From the NCBI RefSeq assembly GCF_964019755.1, contig NZ_OZ026469.1, positions 186,001 to 250,000 on the forward strand: 64,000 bases of DNA, given 5' to 3'. How positions within the stretch are numbered: position 1 is the first letter of the stretch; each line of letters starts with the position of its first letter. This document shows positions 45,871 through 56,362 of the stretch, piece by piece. This stretch comes from Spiroplasma endosymbiont of Polydrusus cervinus (GTDB lineage: Bacteria > Bacillota_I > Bacilli_A > Mycoplasmatales > Mycoplasmataceae). The position numbers and the translations under genes are program-made. A model generated the notes under the pieces. It did not search any database. It was not told the DNA's origin and worked only from the letters and a program-made list of their open reading frames with translations.

Positions 45871-45907
45871 AAACAACCCTTTTTATTTAACAAGAGTTGT
45901 TTTTTTG
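45871..45907. terminator. probable bidirectional terminator
   Basis: AAAAAAACAAC ... GTTGTTTTTTT around CCTTTTTATTTAACAAGA. Confidence 0.6.
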
Positions 45908-46163
45908 CCGCTTCACCGTACATGATACAAAATAAAAAAAGAAAAACAAAAAAAGGGGAACAAAATGATAATCGTGGAAAATTACTTAATATTAGAGATT
46001 ATAAGAAATTTTTAAATGATTATGGAAATGATTTAAGTTTTAGTGGAATTTGAGAAATGGATACTCTTGATTGTGGTAATTTTTATTTGTTAGTTTTAGT
46101 AAATCGTAAATCAAAAATACTTTTTATCATATTTTATTTAGTAAAAAGGCAAGTGTTGTATTA

Positions 46164-47393
46164 TAGACTGCACCCAAAAAAGTAAGTAAAGAAAAAAAAG
46201 TCTTTGCTAAACTTTAAAGGAGGTGCATTTTTATATGGCAAGAAAAGGACAAAAATTTAATAAATATACAGCATATTTTCGAAAAATGATAGTACAAGAG
46301 GTTAAAAATAATAGTATAAGTTTTATTGCAAAAAAATATCAAATTAATAAAAAAACTGTTGCTTCATGGTATGAAAATTTTAAGAAAGGAATTTTAAACA
46401 CCAATAAAGGTCCAAAAGAATCATTTGAAAAAAGAGATTTAAACTATTACAAAGTTAGGTATGAATTACTAAAAAAGCTTCATGACTTTTACAATTAAAT
46501 AAAAGAAAAATTGTATCTTTTATCAAAGAAAACATTAATAAATATCCACTAAATTTATTACTTGATATAACAGATTTAAAGCGTAGTTATTGAGATAAAT
46601 ATAAAAATTATTCAAGTAATGGTAAGGATAGCGAATCATTAAAAAATATTGTAAAAGTCTATGAAGAAAATTTAAAACAATTTGGTTATCGTCGAATTAC
46701 CAAATATTTAAAAGAAGATTATGGCATTGTTTATAATGCTAAGAAAGTATTGCGAATTATGAAAGAAAATAATATTCAAGCTGAATATGTAAAGCGTATG
46801 CGTAGAAAAATATTAATAAAACAAAATAGAAATAAAAATATAATTAAATATCCTTATTTAATAAATCGTAATTTTAATGATATTAAAGAAAGATTTTCAA
46901 TTTTATTTACTGATGTAACTTATTTAATTTGAAATGGTAAAAAACATTATCAATCAACAATACTTGATGGATATACTAAAGAAATTATTGATGTAAAATG
47001 ATCAAAATTTAATAATAACAAACTTGTAATTGATAATTTAAATGATGCAATTAATAAAATTAAAAAAATAAAAAAAGATTTAAATAAAATAATAATTCAT
47101 TCAGATCACGGATATCAATATACATCTAAAGATTACAATAGTAAATGTTTAGATAACAAAATTATAATTTCAATGGGTAAAAATTATCATTGTGAAGACA
47201 ACATTATTATTGAAAGTTTTCATTCATTACTTAAAAAAGGAACAATCCATAATAAAAATTATAAATCTCATAATGAATATATTAATGATGTTAAAAAATG
47301 AAATAAATGATATTCAAACCAAAAAGAAAAATATATAATAAATGAAAGTTTGTAAACCTTTTTATTAATACTTACTAAACAGGGTGCAGTCTA
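46164..47393 (+). mobile_element. IS3a copy G, apparently intact
   Basis: 1,230 bp, ends TAGACTGCACCC and GGGTGCAGTCTA, TTA target duplication. Both ORFs are undamaged, so this is the best candidate for an active copy. Confidence 0.9.
46235..47355 (+). CDS. IS3a transposase, OrfA-OrfB by -1 frameshift
   Basis: orfA runs 46235-46498 (87 residues; SD AAAGGAGG) with an HTH (SFIAKKYQINKKTVASWYEN). At 46471-46477 A AAA AAG stands in the correct phase for -1 slippage; the new frame is open to 47355 if TGA is Trp, giving a 373-residue fusion. The catalytic core has LFTDVTYLI, IIHSDHGYQY and IIIESFHSLL (D, D, E). Typical of IS150-group IS3 elements, where the fusion is the active transposase. Confidence 0.88.
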
Positions 47394-47765
47394 TTAAATA
47401 ATTTTAATGAAAATGATTAAACAACTTGGTATTAGTAAATTTAGTTGTATTTTAACCGATAGAGGAAAAGAATTTTATAGATGAAAAACAATAGAAAAAC
47501 ACTTTAAAATAAGAGTTTATTTTTGTGATTCTGGTAAACTTCGCCAGAAAGCATTAGTAGAAAGAATAAATAGAGATATAAGGCGTTGATTGGGTCAAAA
47601 TAAGCCATTAATTAATATTCGTAGTAGATTAAAATCTATTTTAGATATATTAAATACCACAATTAGACCTTGCTTGGAAAATTTTACATCAAGACAATAT
47701 TTTAAAAAAATTTTTTTTAAATTAAATTAGTGTTTGTTAAGATTAGTAAAATTTATTTTTTGTTG

Positions 47766-47845
47766 TGTAAATTGTAAATACCAAATCATAAAAAGTTAAC
47801 TAAATTAATAGTTAACTTTTTATGATTTGGTATTTACAATTTACA
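47766..47845. repeat. 80-bp IS30a left-end foldback element
   Basis: TGTAAATTGTAAATACC to GGTATTTACAATTTACA; it truncates an IS30a copy and lies 30 bases before the helicase gene. Confidence 0.88.
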
Positions 47846-47875
47846 ATGTTATAATTTTGATGGTAAGGGGGTTAA

Positions 47876-49264
47876 ATGATGAGCAATTTTGATAAATTTC
47901 GTTTTAAACAGTTTTTAAATTTAGGTCTTGCTGAATTAAATTTTTCAGCCCCAACGAGTGTGCAGGATAAGGCTATACCATTATTATTAAAGCATCAAAA
48001 TGTTATTTGTAAAGCCCACACAGGGACGGGGAAGACATTTACATTTTGTTTGCCAATTTTAAATAATTTAGATTATGACCAAGCAAAGATTCAATGTATT
48101 ATTGTAACGCCAACGCGTGAGTTAGCGAAACAAATTTATGATAATATCCGCTTTTTTAAAAAATTTCAACCAACATTACAAGTTAATTATTTTATTGGTG
48201 GTAAAGACATTAAACGGCAAAGTGAACAATTACAACGCACACAGCCACAAATTATTATTGCAACGCCAATGCGCTTAAAAGATTTATTTGATCAACAAAG
48301 TTTAAACTTAGGAAAATTAACCACTTTTATTATTGATGAATATGATATGATGATGTTTAATTTAGGTTTTATTGAAAATATAGACTATATTTTGAGTAAA
48401 GTTAATCCCAATGTTCAAGTATCGGTTTTTTCAGCGACAATTACTGATGAATTAAAACATTTCCTAATGAAGTATTTAAAAAATCCCCATTATTTGGATT
48501 TAAGTTCTAATCAATTAACAAACCAGAATATTACGCATATCTTAATTCCAACCAAACATCAAGAACGAGAAACAATTTTATTAAAGCTTTTAAAAACATT
48601 TGACCCATATTTATGTTTAATTTTTGTTAATAAAAAAGAAGAAATTAATAAATATTATGATTTATTATTGGAGCATAATTATTCGGTTACGCAATTGCAC
48701 GGGGGGTTAGAGCCACGCTTACGCACACAAATTGTGAAACGGATTCGCAATTTAGAATATAAATATGTTATTGCCAGTGATATTGCAGCCCGGGGAATTG
48801 ATTTTGTTGGTATGAGTCATGTTATTTCACTTGATTTACCAAATGATTTAGAATACTATATCCATCGTAGTGGTCGTACTGGGCGAGCAAATTATACGGG
48901 GTATAGTTATGTTTTGTATGATACTAAAAATTTAACTTTAGTACAACAATTAATTGCCAAAGGAATTACTTTTGAACCTAAAAAATGAAATCAAGCAGGA
49001 GAATTAGTCGAAACTGATCTTGGTGGGGGTAAACCTAAAAAACAAACCCCTCCAGCAGTTAATAATGAAATTAATAAAATTATCCATCGTTATAAAACAA
49101 AAGATAATAAGAAAAAAGTCAAACCAGGCTATAAGAAAAAAAGGAAAGCCGAAATTGTTGAACTTAAGAAACAAATTCGTCGTGATCACATTAAAGCATC
49201 AATTAAAAAAATTAAAAAAGAAAAGGCAAGAGAACGCGCAATTAAATTATTTGATAAAGATTAA
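47876..49264 (+). CDS. DEAD-box RNA helicase with DEYD motif II
   Basis: 462 residues, start ATG ATG behind AAGGGGG. CshA/RhlE-like ATP-dependent RNA unwinding. Seen: Q motif region FSAPTSVQDKAIP, motif I AHTGTGKT, Ia PTRELAKQ, Ib ATPMRL, motif II IIDEYDMM (DEYD for DEAD), III SAT, IV CLIFVNKK, V ASDIAARGID and VI HRSGRTGR. A lysine-rich tail of about 90 residues follows, as in RNA-binding helicases. A foldback element stands directly on each side. Confidence 0.93.
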
Positions 49265-49295
49265 GTGTAAATTGTAGCAAATTAAAAATAAAAAT

Positions 49296-49375
49296 TGTAA
49301 ATTGTAAATACCAAATCATAAAAAGTTAACTATTAATTTAGTTAACTTTTTATGATTTGGTATTTACAATTTACA
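49296..49375. repeat. 80-bp IS30a left-end foldback element
   Basis: Same palindrome as 47766-47845, flanked by AT on both sides; it truncates the phage-like gene that follows. Confidence 0.88.
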
Positions 49376-49377
49376 AT

Positions 49378-49686
49378 TATATTAAAAATAATAGTGTAGG
49401 AATTAAAGTTTATAAAGAAAATTGATATTTGGGTTCTTGCACTGAATCACAAATTTCACATAATGTAAAGTGATTAAAAGGTTATGGTGCAAAATCATAT
49501 AGTGAAAAAGTTTTTAAAAATATTATTGCAATGAAAATGGCAAAAGAAAATGGAATTGATTTAATTGGATTTTATCTTAACAAGATAAATAAAAAATTAC
49601 AAAAACAAAATAATAATTATTTATATAAAAACAATCAATTTCTAGTAAATAATACTGTTTTGTCACAAACACAAGCTTTTGGCTAA
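49378..49686 (+). pseudogene. 3' part of an unrecognised gene, possibly phage
   Basis: 102 codons open from the foldback to TAA: YIKNNSVGIKVYKENWYLGS, TESQISHNVKWLKGYGAKSY, then FYLNKINKKLQKQ. The start is lost. No motif recognised; its neighbourhood (structured block like the one at 44815) hints at a phage origin. Confidence 0.4.
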
Positions 49687-49721
49687 AAAATTTAAAGCAA
49701 CAACTAATTAAAAATAAATTT

Positions 49722-49752
49722 ATTAAATAATTTACAAATTATTATTTTTTTG
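49722..49752 (+). terminator. terminator
   Basis: AATAATTT ACA AATTATT then ATTTTTTTG. Confidence 0.6.
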
Positions 49753-49754
49753 TG

Positions 49755-49782
49755 TTGTAAATTATTAATTTTATGTTACAAT
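49755..49782 (+). promoter_or_regulatory. promoter ahead of a non-coding block
   Basis: TTGTAA, 16 bases, TACAAT; no ORF follows for 600 bases, so the product would be RNA. Confidence 0.45.
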
Positions 49783-50261
49783 GAAATTAATTAAAAAAGA
49801 TAATTTCATCTTTTTCTTAGAAAATCTTATTTTAATAAGTAATTATTTATTAAAATTGGGTTTCACCAAACATTTATTTTATTCCATCCTTCGGTTGTGA
49901 GCGGGGGGGGTAAGGTTATTTAGACAGAGTTTATCCCCCTACGGAAGTAAAAAAACAGTTTACCCAGTTATTAATTACGCTTCATCCATCCCTACACAAC
50001 TTTATATAAAGAAAATAACCTTTTGGAGATCCAACCCTCTTGTTTTTTTAGTGTCCGATATTGTTTTTTTCGGTTTAACAGCATTCTTTTTATGAAAACA
50101 AGCAAAAACAAGTGCTCTGACATTTCGCAAGTGATTAATCTTGCCGAGAATTAAAGAAATAAATAGGAGTAGTAAATCCAATCGCTTTCACACTTTCTTT
50201 AAGGCTTCGCGCCATAGATGAGTTATTCATCTTTAAGCATCAAAATATTAAGTTTTAAGAG
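49783..50261. other. structured, GC-richer non-coding block
   Basis: No convincing ORF on either strand. A run of eight G (about 49904), several short hairpins (AAAGATAATTTCATCTTT, and GGTT/AACC pairs) and a base composition like 44815-45383. A promoter lies just before it. Possible phage packaging/replication region or a long RNA. Confidence 0.4.
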
Positions 50262-50399
50262 TTGCATTATTGATCAGATAATACCTTTATTTGAAAGGAT
50301 TTATAAAAATAAAGTTTATTTTGTGTAGGGAAAACAGAACTTAATCTGTTTTATAATAAAAGTTCTAAATTTAAAGATACTATCCGATCAATAATGCAA
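50262..50399. repeat. 19-bp inverted repeat with 100-base centre
   Basis: TTGCATTATTGATCAGATA (50262-50280) and TATCCGATCAATAATGCAA (50381-50399), 18 of 19 matching. Similar in design to 45681-45836. Confidence 0.65.
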
Positions 50400-50407
50400 A
50401 TAAATTT

Positions 50408-50472
50408 ATGTTTTTTATTTTTAATTTGTTATAATTTTATTAACTTTTTATGATTTAGTTTTACAGTATACA
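50408..50472 (+). repeat. IS30a right end
   Basis: Ends TTTTACAGTATACA at 50472, with outward TATAAT; it has removed the 5' two-thirds of yqeG. Confidence 0.75.
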
Positions 50473-50643
50473 GTTAACCCCCATGAAATGATTATCGTTG
50501 GTGATCAATTAATTATTACAGATATTTTATTTGCTAACCGTGCTCATATGAAAAGTATTTTGGTAGCCCCAGTAACAGGGGTTAATGAATTAAACCGGTT
50601 AGTGAGTTTATTAGAAAATTTACTTTATAAACGGTTAGCGTAA
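50473..50643 (+). pseudogene. YqeG-like HAD phosphatase, C-terminal fragment
   Basis: VNPHEMIIVGDQLITDILFA is HAD motif IV with GDQxxTD, then NRAHMKSILVAPVTG, as in YqeG. Only 56 codons remain; the N-terminus with the nucleophile Asp was cut off by the IS30a end. In Firmicutes yqeG precedes yqeH, and it does here too. Confidence 0.75.
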
Positions 50644-50693
50644 AAAAACATTTTACATAAAGGGTTTTTTGATGAAGGAGTATGGATTAGACT

Positions 50694-51770
50694 ATGATAT
50701 CTTATAAAAAATGTAGTGGGTGTGGGGTCATCTTACAAAATACCAGCCCTAACCAACTTGGTTATGTTGAAGCATTAACCCAAGATTATTGTTATCGTTG
50801 TTTTCGGTTAACCCACTATAATGAATTAATTCCTTATGATATTACTGAAATTGATTTTTTGGCAAAGGTACAACAAGATTATCACTTAAATTGACATTAT
50901 TTTTATGTTTTAGATGTTTATGATTTAGACGGATCACGAAACTTTGAATTAGAGCAACTGATCCAAAACAATAAAATTACCTTAATTATTAATAAAATTG
51001 ATTTAGTGGATAAATTAATTAATAAGCAGAAGATTATTAGTTATATTAGTGAACTGTTTACTAGTTCAGTTCTCTTTAGCAAGATTGAGGATATTATTTT
51101 AGTTAGTGGTTTAAAGAATTATGGGTTAGATGAATTATGACGTTATCTTAAACGTCAGACAGATGATCTTGTCTTTGTTGGCAACTCTAATACGGGGAAA
51201 AGTACCTTATTAAATAGTTTAATTAAGTTAACCAAGCAACAACAAAAGATTACTGTTTCAAATAATATTGCAACAACCTTAGACAAGATTGTTATTAACT
51301 TAGGAACAAGACATCGGATTTATGACACCGCAGGGATTGTTAATGAACATAATATTGTTACTTATCTTGCCAAGAATGATAAAAGAATGATTACCAAACA
51401 ATTATTAAAACCAATTACGTTTCAATTAAATGTTGAACAAGCAATTTTTTATGAAGGGTTAGCGAGCTTTTCTTATTTACAAGGTGGTAAAACAAGTTTT
51501 CATTTTTATAAAAATAATAATTTAAAATTACATCGTACCAAGTTGATGAATAAAGATTATTATTTTAGGCAACATTTAAGTACCTTATCAATTCGATTAA
51601 AAGATTATCAGGACTGAATAGAGCGAGAAATTGAAATTAAAGAATCAGGGAATTATTCATTATTTATTTCCGGACTAGGGTGAATTAGTTTTAAAGGCGA
51701 GAGTGGTCAAAAAATGTTAGTGGGAACTAATCAAAAGATTAAAATAACGCTACGAAAGCAATTTATTTAG
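50694..51770 (+). CDS. yqeH: circularly permuted ribosome-biogenesis GTPase YqeH
   Basis: 358 residues. An N-terminal zinc finger (CSGCG ... CYRC), then the permuted GTPase motifs in the order G4 (INKIDLVDK), G5 (VSGLKNYG), G1 (GNSNTGKST), G3 (DTAG), followed by a C-terminal RNA-interacting domain. It acts in small-subunit ribosome assembly. Shine-Dalgarno AAGGAG is 13 bases upstream of the ATG. Confidence 0.93.
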
Positions 51771-51811
51771 TTATAATTAAGAGGAGATAGGTAGAAAGGA
51801 AATTGATTATT

Positions 51812-51883
51812 ATGAATCTTGTTAAAAAATATCCGTATATGTATACTGTAAAACTAAATCATAAAAATTTAATAAAATTATAA
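51812..51883 (+). pseudogene. gene start truncated by an IS30a end
   Basis: ATG with SD AAAGGA encodes MNLVKKYPY; then the IS30a end (from 51840) adds [14 protein letters not shown] and a stop. Nine native codons are too few to name. In related genomes yqeH is followed by aroE/yhbY/nadD. Confidence 0.5.
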
Positions 51884-51895
51884 AATGTTTTATAA
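51840..51895. repeat. IS30a right-end half
   Basis: TGTATACTGTAAAAC then AAATTTAATAAAATTATAAAATG; second arm missing. Confidence 0.7.
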
Positions 51896-51914
51896 GGAAA
51901 TTATAAAAAATTTT

Positions 51915-52160
51915 TTAATCAGTATCCAAACTACTTTTACGGTTTTCTTTAAATTCTTCTAATGTTTTAATAAAAATTGCCGCTGTCGGACAAACCATTT
52001 GGCCTTCAACTAGTTCTTTGTCATTGTCAATTGTATTTGCAAAACCATCATCATCCATAAAAAATATTTTAGTTTCATCAATCATAATACAGCTACCACA
52101 AGAAATACATAAGTCAGTATTTACATATGTTCTTTTTTTTGATATATCACGATTTGTCAT
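51915..52160 (-). CDS. [4Fe-4S] ferredoxin
   Basis: 81 residues from ATG at 52160 (SD GGAG, 8 bases); a GTG nine bases earlier is less well placed. CISCGSCIMIDE gives C-x2-C-x2-C and QMVCPTAAI the fourth cysteine with proline, so one [4Fe-4S] cluster. Small electron carrier; partner unknown. Alone on its strand between insertion sequences. Confidence 0.9.
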   Translation of the reverse strand: MTNRDISKKRTYVNTDLCISCGSCIMIDETKIFFMDDDGFANTIDNDKELVEGQMVCPTAAIFIKTLEEFKENRKSSLDTD

Positions 52161-52380
52161 CTTTATCACTCCATTATTTTTGTTATTATAATAATAAAAA
52201 TTTTAATATAAGGCGCTGTGTAGATACAAACGGCAAATTTATATCTTGCTAGATTAATAATAAAATATTTTTAATAAATTGCAACCATTTTTTCAAAAAA
52301 AATAAATATTTGTAATTTCATCTTATTTTAAGTATATTTAAGCACGCTAAAAATAACTTATTAAATTTTAACTAATAAAT

Positions 52381-53382
52381 TTATTTAATATTTTGTAAAA
52401 ACATTGCTTTTGCACTTATTCAATTCAAACATGGTCGAAGTTTATCATTTATAACATTAACTACTCAATCTATCATTTTTTGACTAACATTATTAAAATC
52501 AGTTCCCTTAGGGAGTCAATATCTAAATTCGCCATTCATATGTTTAATTAATGGTTTTTGTTGTGGTTTACCGGGATCACAAAAATAAACTTGTGTTTCA
52601 GAAAATATTTCCATTTCTCTTCATTTACTAAATTCTTTTCCTCTATCAGTTATTATTCCTTTAATTTTCCTAATTAAATTATTATTTATAACAATATCTT
52701 TAAATTTTGTTACAATTTCGCTAGCACTATGATTTTTCAATTTCACTGCAAAGTAATTATTACTTAATCGCTCAACTAATACCAAACAACTAGATTGATG
52801 GTGTTTTCTCATAACAGTATCCATTTCAAATCAACCAATACTAGAAACTTTATTTTCAATATCTCAAATTGATTTAAAATTAAGTAATTTTCCACAATTA
52901 TCTGGTTTTTGTTTTGTTTTATATTTTTTACCACGATGGGGAAAATTTTCTTTTCTTAACCCTAATTTTCCTAAGCGAATTCATTTATATAAAGTTTTAA
53001 CACAAGCAGAAAATTTAACACCAAATTCTATAAAATAACGATAAATCAATTGTTCGGGTGTATCGTGGTATTTATTAAATCTTGTTTTAATAAAATCTAA
53101 CTGCTCTTTTGTAAATTCAGGTATTTTTTTAATACATTTTTTATGCTTTTGTTTATAATCTTTGTGAGCATCTGATGGATTATAATCTTGTATATTTTTA
53201 AATCGCTTAATTTCTCTTTTAACAGTATTAATCCCGCGACCCATTTGTCTTGCTATTTCAGATAAATTAATCGTGCCACTTTTCTTTTTACAAGTATCAG
53301 ATAATAATAAATTTTTAAAAAAATATCGTTCATCAAATATTAAATATTTAAATTTTCTCATTTTTATACAAATTCCCTTCAT
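52381..53382 (-). CDS. IS30b transposase
   Basis: 333 residues without a stop. N-terminal HTH (GTINLSEIARQMGRGINTVK), EMDTVMRKHHQSSCLVLVER with the first D, GIITDRGKEFSKW with the second, and CDPGKPQQKPLIKHMNGEFR towards the E region, here His/Met where IS30a has VERINRD, so the catalytic Glu may be lost (LIKHMN). IS30 family, distinct from IS30a at roughly a third of positions visible. A fragment of a sister copy is at 38980. Confidence 0.75.
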
Positions 53383-53427
53383 TTTTTCTTATAATATTTT
53401 ATATATAAAATAAAGAGGTTAATAAAT

Positions 53428-54187
53428 ATGCAAGAATTTAGTAAAGTTAACAACAAAAAAACGAATAACAAGCTACGAACATTTAAATAAAAAATATGAT
53501 TTAAATTTTATTGACTATAATTTTGGTTTTGATTGAGAAGTATTTAAATATTTTGTTGGTGATAGTTATGCTCGATATTTTACAACGAATTGTTTTTTTA
53601 AGTTTGTTTCAGCGGTCGTGGTACTAATAAAACATGAAATCACCTAGCAGAAAAGTTATTTTATGCTTGCAATTTTACAGATGCTTCATCTAATATTTTA
53701 CGAAGATACGCCAACACCCACGAAGATACTACATTTGGAGATGCAATTAATGTATGTAATTATCTATATGATAAATATGGAGTTGATTTGGGCCCTGATA
53801 ATGAAAATGAGATTACTTGACCTAAAAATGTTAAAGAAGGTGGAGAGATTGTTTTTCCTAGTGGTGTAAGAATTGCTTTTGCGGGTTATGCTAATGGTAA
53901 TAAAAAGTTGGTAAAGGTAGCGGCATTATATCAGCATGAACAGATGAAATGATCCATGCTGAAGAAAAAGAAATATTGACGGATAAAGAACTAGATAAAA
54001 GATATAATAATTTAAGAATTTCAATGTTTCGTTCTAAAAGTTTAAAAGTATCTTATGAAAAATACATTAACGATATTGGAGATGAGCATTATAATTTAGA
54101 AAATCCTATTCCAGTAAAATAATTATCTTGGACATTTCAAGAATGAGATAGCACAGCAAAACAATATAGCACAATAACAAGATATTT
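53428..54187 (+). pseudogene. phage terminase large subunit, frameshifted N-terminal part
   Basis: ATG with SD AAGAGG. Stitched frames read YEHLNKKYDLNFIDYNFGFD, then VSGGRGTNKTWNHLAEK (Walker A type), ILRRYANTHEDTTFGDAIN, GVRIAFAGYANGNK and GIISAWTDEMIHAEEKE (Walker B with the acidic pair). This is the ATPase half of PBSX-type large terminases, the motor that packs DNA into tailed-phage heads. At least three frameshifts (near 53470, 53611, 53912) and a TAA after PIPVK. Cut by the foldback at 54188; nuclease half missing. Confidence 0.75.
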
Positions 54188-54479
54188 TGTAAATTGTAAA
54201 TACCAAATCATAAAAAGTTAACTATTAATTTAGTTAACTTTTTTAAGTTAATTTTTAAGTTAATTATAGGAGGTTGAAATTATGCAAATAAAGCAATATT
54301 TAATTTTGCGGTCGTTAGTAAAAAGTATGGTAAAGATATTGTTATTAATACTGTCAATAAGATTGCAAATGATATTGAAATTAAAAAGTAAAGAATAAAT
54401 TATCCCGCGTAATTTACAATCTTCAATTAACTTTCAATTATTTCCAACTGGTGGTTGTTGTGGTTTGGGTTCTGGTTTA

Positions 54480-54584
54480 TTACTCGCCGTTTTTACTATT
54501 ATTTGGTTTTTCGTAACTAATTAATGATGTTGTACTTGTTGCTTTTAATCCGATTGCTCCTAAAATACTTAGCAACTTTTTCAC
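54480..54584 (-). CDS. mini-lipoprotein of IS30a, lipobox Cys lost
   Basis: 34 residues, MKKLLSILGAIGLKATSTTS then LISYEKPNNSKNGE. TAC replaces TGC at the lipobox, so lipidation is not expected in this copy. Same length and stop as 17903-18007. Confidence 0.4.
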   Translation of the reverse strand: MKKLLSILGAIGLKATSTTSLISYEKPNNSKNGE

Positions 54585-54656
54585 ACTTTATCTCCTTATT
54601 TAAAATGTTATAATTATTGTACATAAATTATAACATTTTAAATAAGGAGATAAAGT

Positions 54657-55630
54657 GTGAAAAAATATGAAAGATTAGATTTTAATGAAAGAGTAAATTT
54701 GGAAAAATTAAAAGATAATGAATTATTTAAAAAGAAAAATGAAACAATTAATATTCGAAAAATTGCTAAGCAAATGAATAGAGATTATAGAACTATTTGG
54801 CAAGAGTTAAATATGTTTGATAATATTAATGATTATAATGCTGCAAAAGCACAAAAAATACATGATAAAAATAAAAAACAATGTCGTAAATATTAAATGT
54901 TAAATTCACAAGAATTAAGTCACTTTTCTAATGAATATAATAATTTTGGTCGTTCGCCACAAAATATTATTACTTCGTATGAATTACAATATAATGTAAA
55001 ATTTGGTGTATATTTTAAAAAAATGTATAAATATATTAAATTAGGTTATTTTAATTTAAAAAAAGAAATGCTATATTTTAAAAATAAAAAAATGGGGAAC
55101 AAAATGATAATCGTAGAAAATTACTTAATATTAGAGATTATAAGCAATTTTAAAATGATTATGGAAATGATTTAAGTTTTAGTGGAATTTGAGAAATGGA
55201 TACTCTTGATTGTGGTAATTTTTATTTGTTAGTTTTAGTAAATCGTAAATCAAAAATACTTTTTTATTATATTTTATTTAGTAAAAAGGCAAGTATTGTA
55301 TTAACAATTTTAATGAAAATGATTAAACAAATTGGTATTAGTAAATTTAGTTGTATTTTAACCGATAGAGGAAAAGAATTTTATAGATGAAAAACAATAG
55401 AAAAACACTTTAAAATAAGAGTTTATTTTTGTGATCCTGGTAAACTTCGTCAGAAAGCATTAGTAGAAAGAATAAATAGAGATATAAGGCGTTGATTGGC
55501 TCAAAATGAGCCATTAATTAATATTCGTAGTAGATTAAAATCTATTTTAGATATATTAAATACCACAATTAGACCTTGCTTGGAAAATTTTACATCAAGA
55601 AAATATTTTAAAAAAATTTTTTTAAATTAA
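54657..55630 (+). pseudogene. IS30a transposase, almost complete but broken
   Basis: GTG start. TCA-to-TAA after KKQCRKY (54894) and a 17-base loss near 55091 break the frame. Catalytic parts MDTLDCGNF, CILTDRGKEFYRW and ALVERINRDIRRW are all visible, the DDE core of IS30 enzymes. Confidence 0.8.
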
Positions 55631-55815
55631 ATTAGTATTTGTTAAGATTAGTAAAATTTATTTTTTGTTGTATTTAATTTTATAATTTTAAAAATAAATA
55701 TTAAAAACAATATTTTTAATTTAATATTTTTTGTGATTATTGTTTTTTATTTTTAATTTGTTATAATTTTATTAGCTTTTTATGATTTAGTTTTACAGTA
55801 TACAAAGGGATAAAT

Positions 55816-56343
55816 ATGAAAAAAACATTAAGTCTTTTAGGATCAATTACTTTAATTGGAACAAGTACAACAAGTTTAGTGGCATGTAATAATGTGGTAG
55901 AATATACACCAGAACAATTAGACGCATTAAAAAAAGAGAACCAAATAAATACAACAAATAAAGAAATCAAAGATAATTTAGAATGAATAGCACCACAAGA
56001 AAAACCATTTAATAAAGTTAATAATAAGTATTACTATATAGTATGAAAAGGTAAAAATTGAAACATTACCAAGTTTAAAAATAATGAAGAAATAATACCT
56101 CCAAAACAAGAATATAGATATAAACTTCTACAGGAAAAAGAAGAATACAAAATTCAATTACGCTATTGCTCGCGTAATGATACTAAAATTGATTTAATTA
56201 TTTTTAAATCAATTAATGAACCAACTTTAATTTGAAAAAGAAATAGTAATGATTTTATTAAATCAGTTTATCGTTGAAATGGCGAAGAACAAAATTTACC
56301 TAACTTAATTATTGATAAAGATGCTAATATACAAGTTAATTAA
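55816..56343 (+). CDS. lipoprotein, unknown function
   Basis: 175 residues. Signal peptide MKKTLSLLGSITLIGTSTTS with lipobox LVAC (Cys 24), then a hydrophilic, lysine-rich region and a beta-rich C-terminal half (YYYIVWKGKNWNITKFKNN ... IDKDANIQVN). Surface-anchored. SD AAAGGGA. It starts 12 bases after the IS30a right end, so the outward TATAAT there (about 55770) is its only visible promoter. No ortholog recognised. Confidence 0.7.
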
Positions 56344-56362
56344 TAATTACAAAAAGAGATTT

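Larger units (their letters stand above)
45932..47765 (+). mobile_element. IS30a 3' part with IS3a inserted
   Basis: Transposase pieces 45932-46163 and 47394-47730 are separated by IS3a. The 5' part and the right terminus are missing; the right side is cut by the foldback at 47766. Confidence 0.75.
54188..55804 (+). mobile_element. IS30a unit with both ends
   Basis: The best-preserved boundaries: left end TGTAAATTGTAAATACC (54188), right end CAGTATACA (55804), 1,617 bp. Order: left hairpin, 36-residue ORF (54282, frameshifted), mini-lipoprotein on minus (54584-54480, lipobox Cys changed to Tyr), mirror promoter (54575-54666), transposase, right end with outward promoter. Confidence 0.8.
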
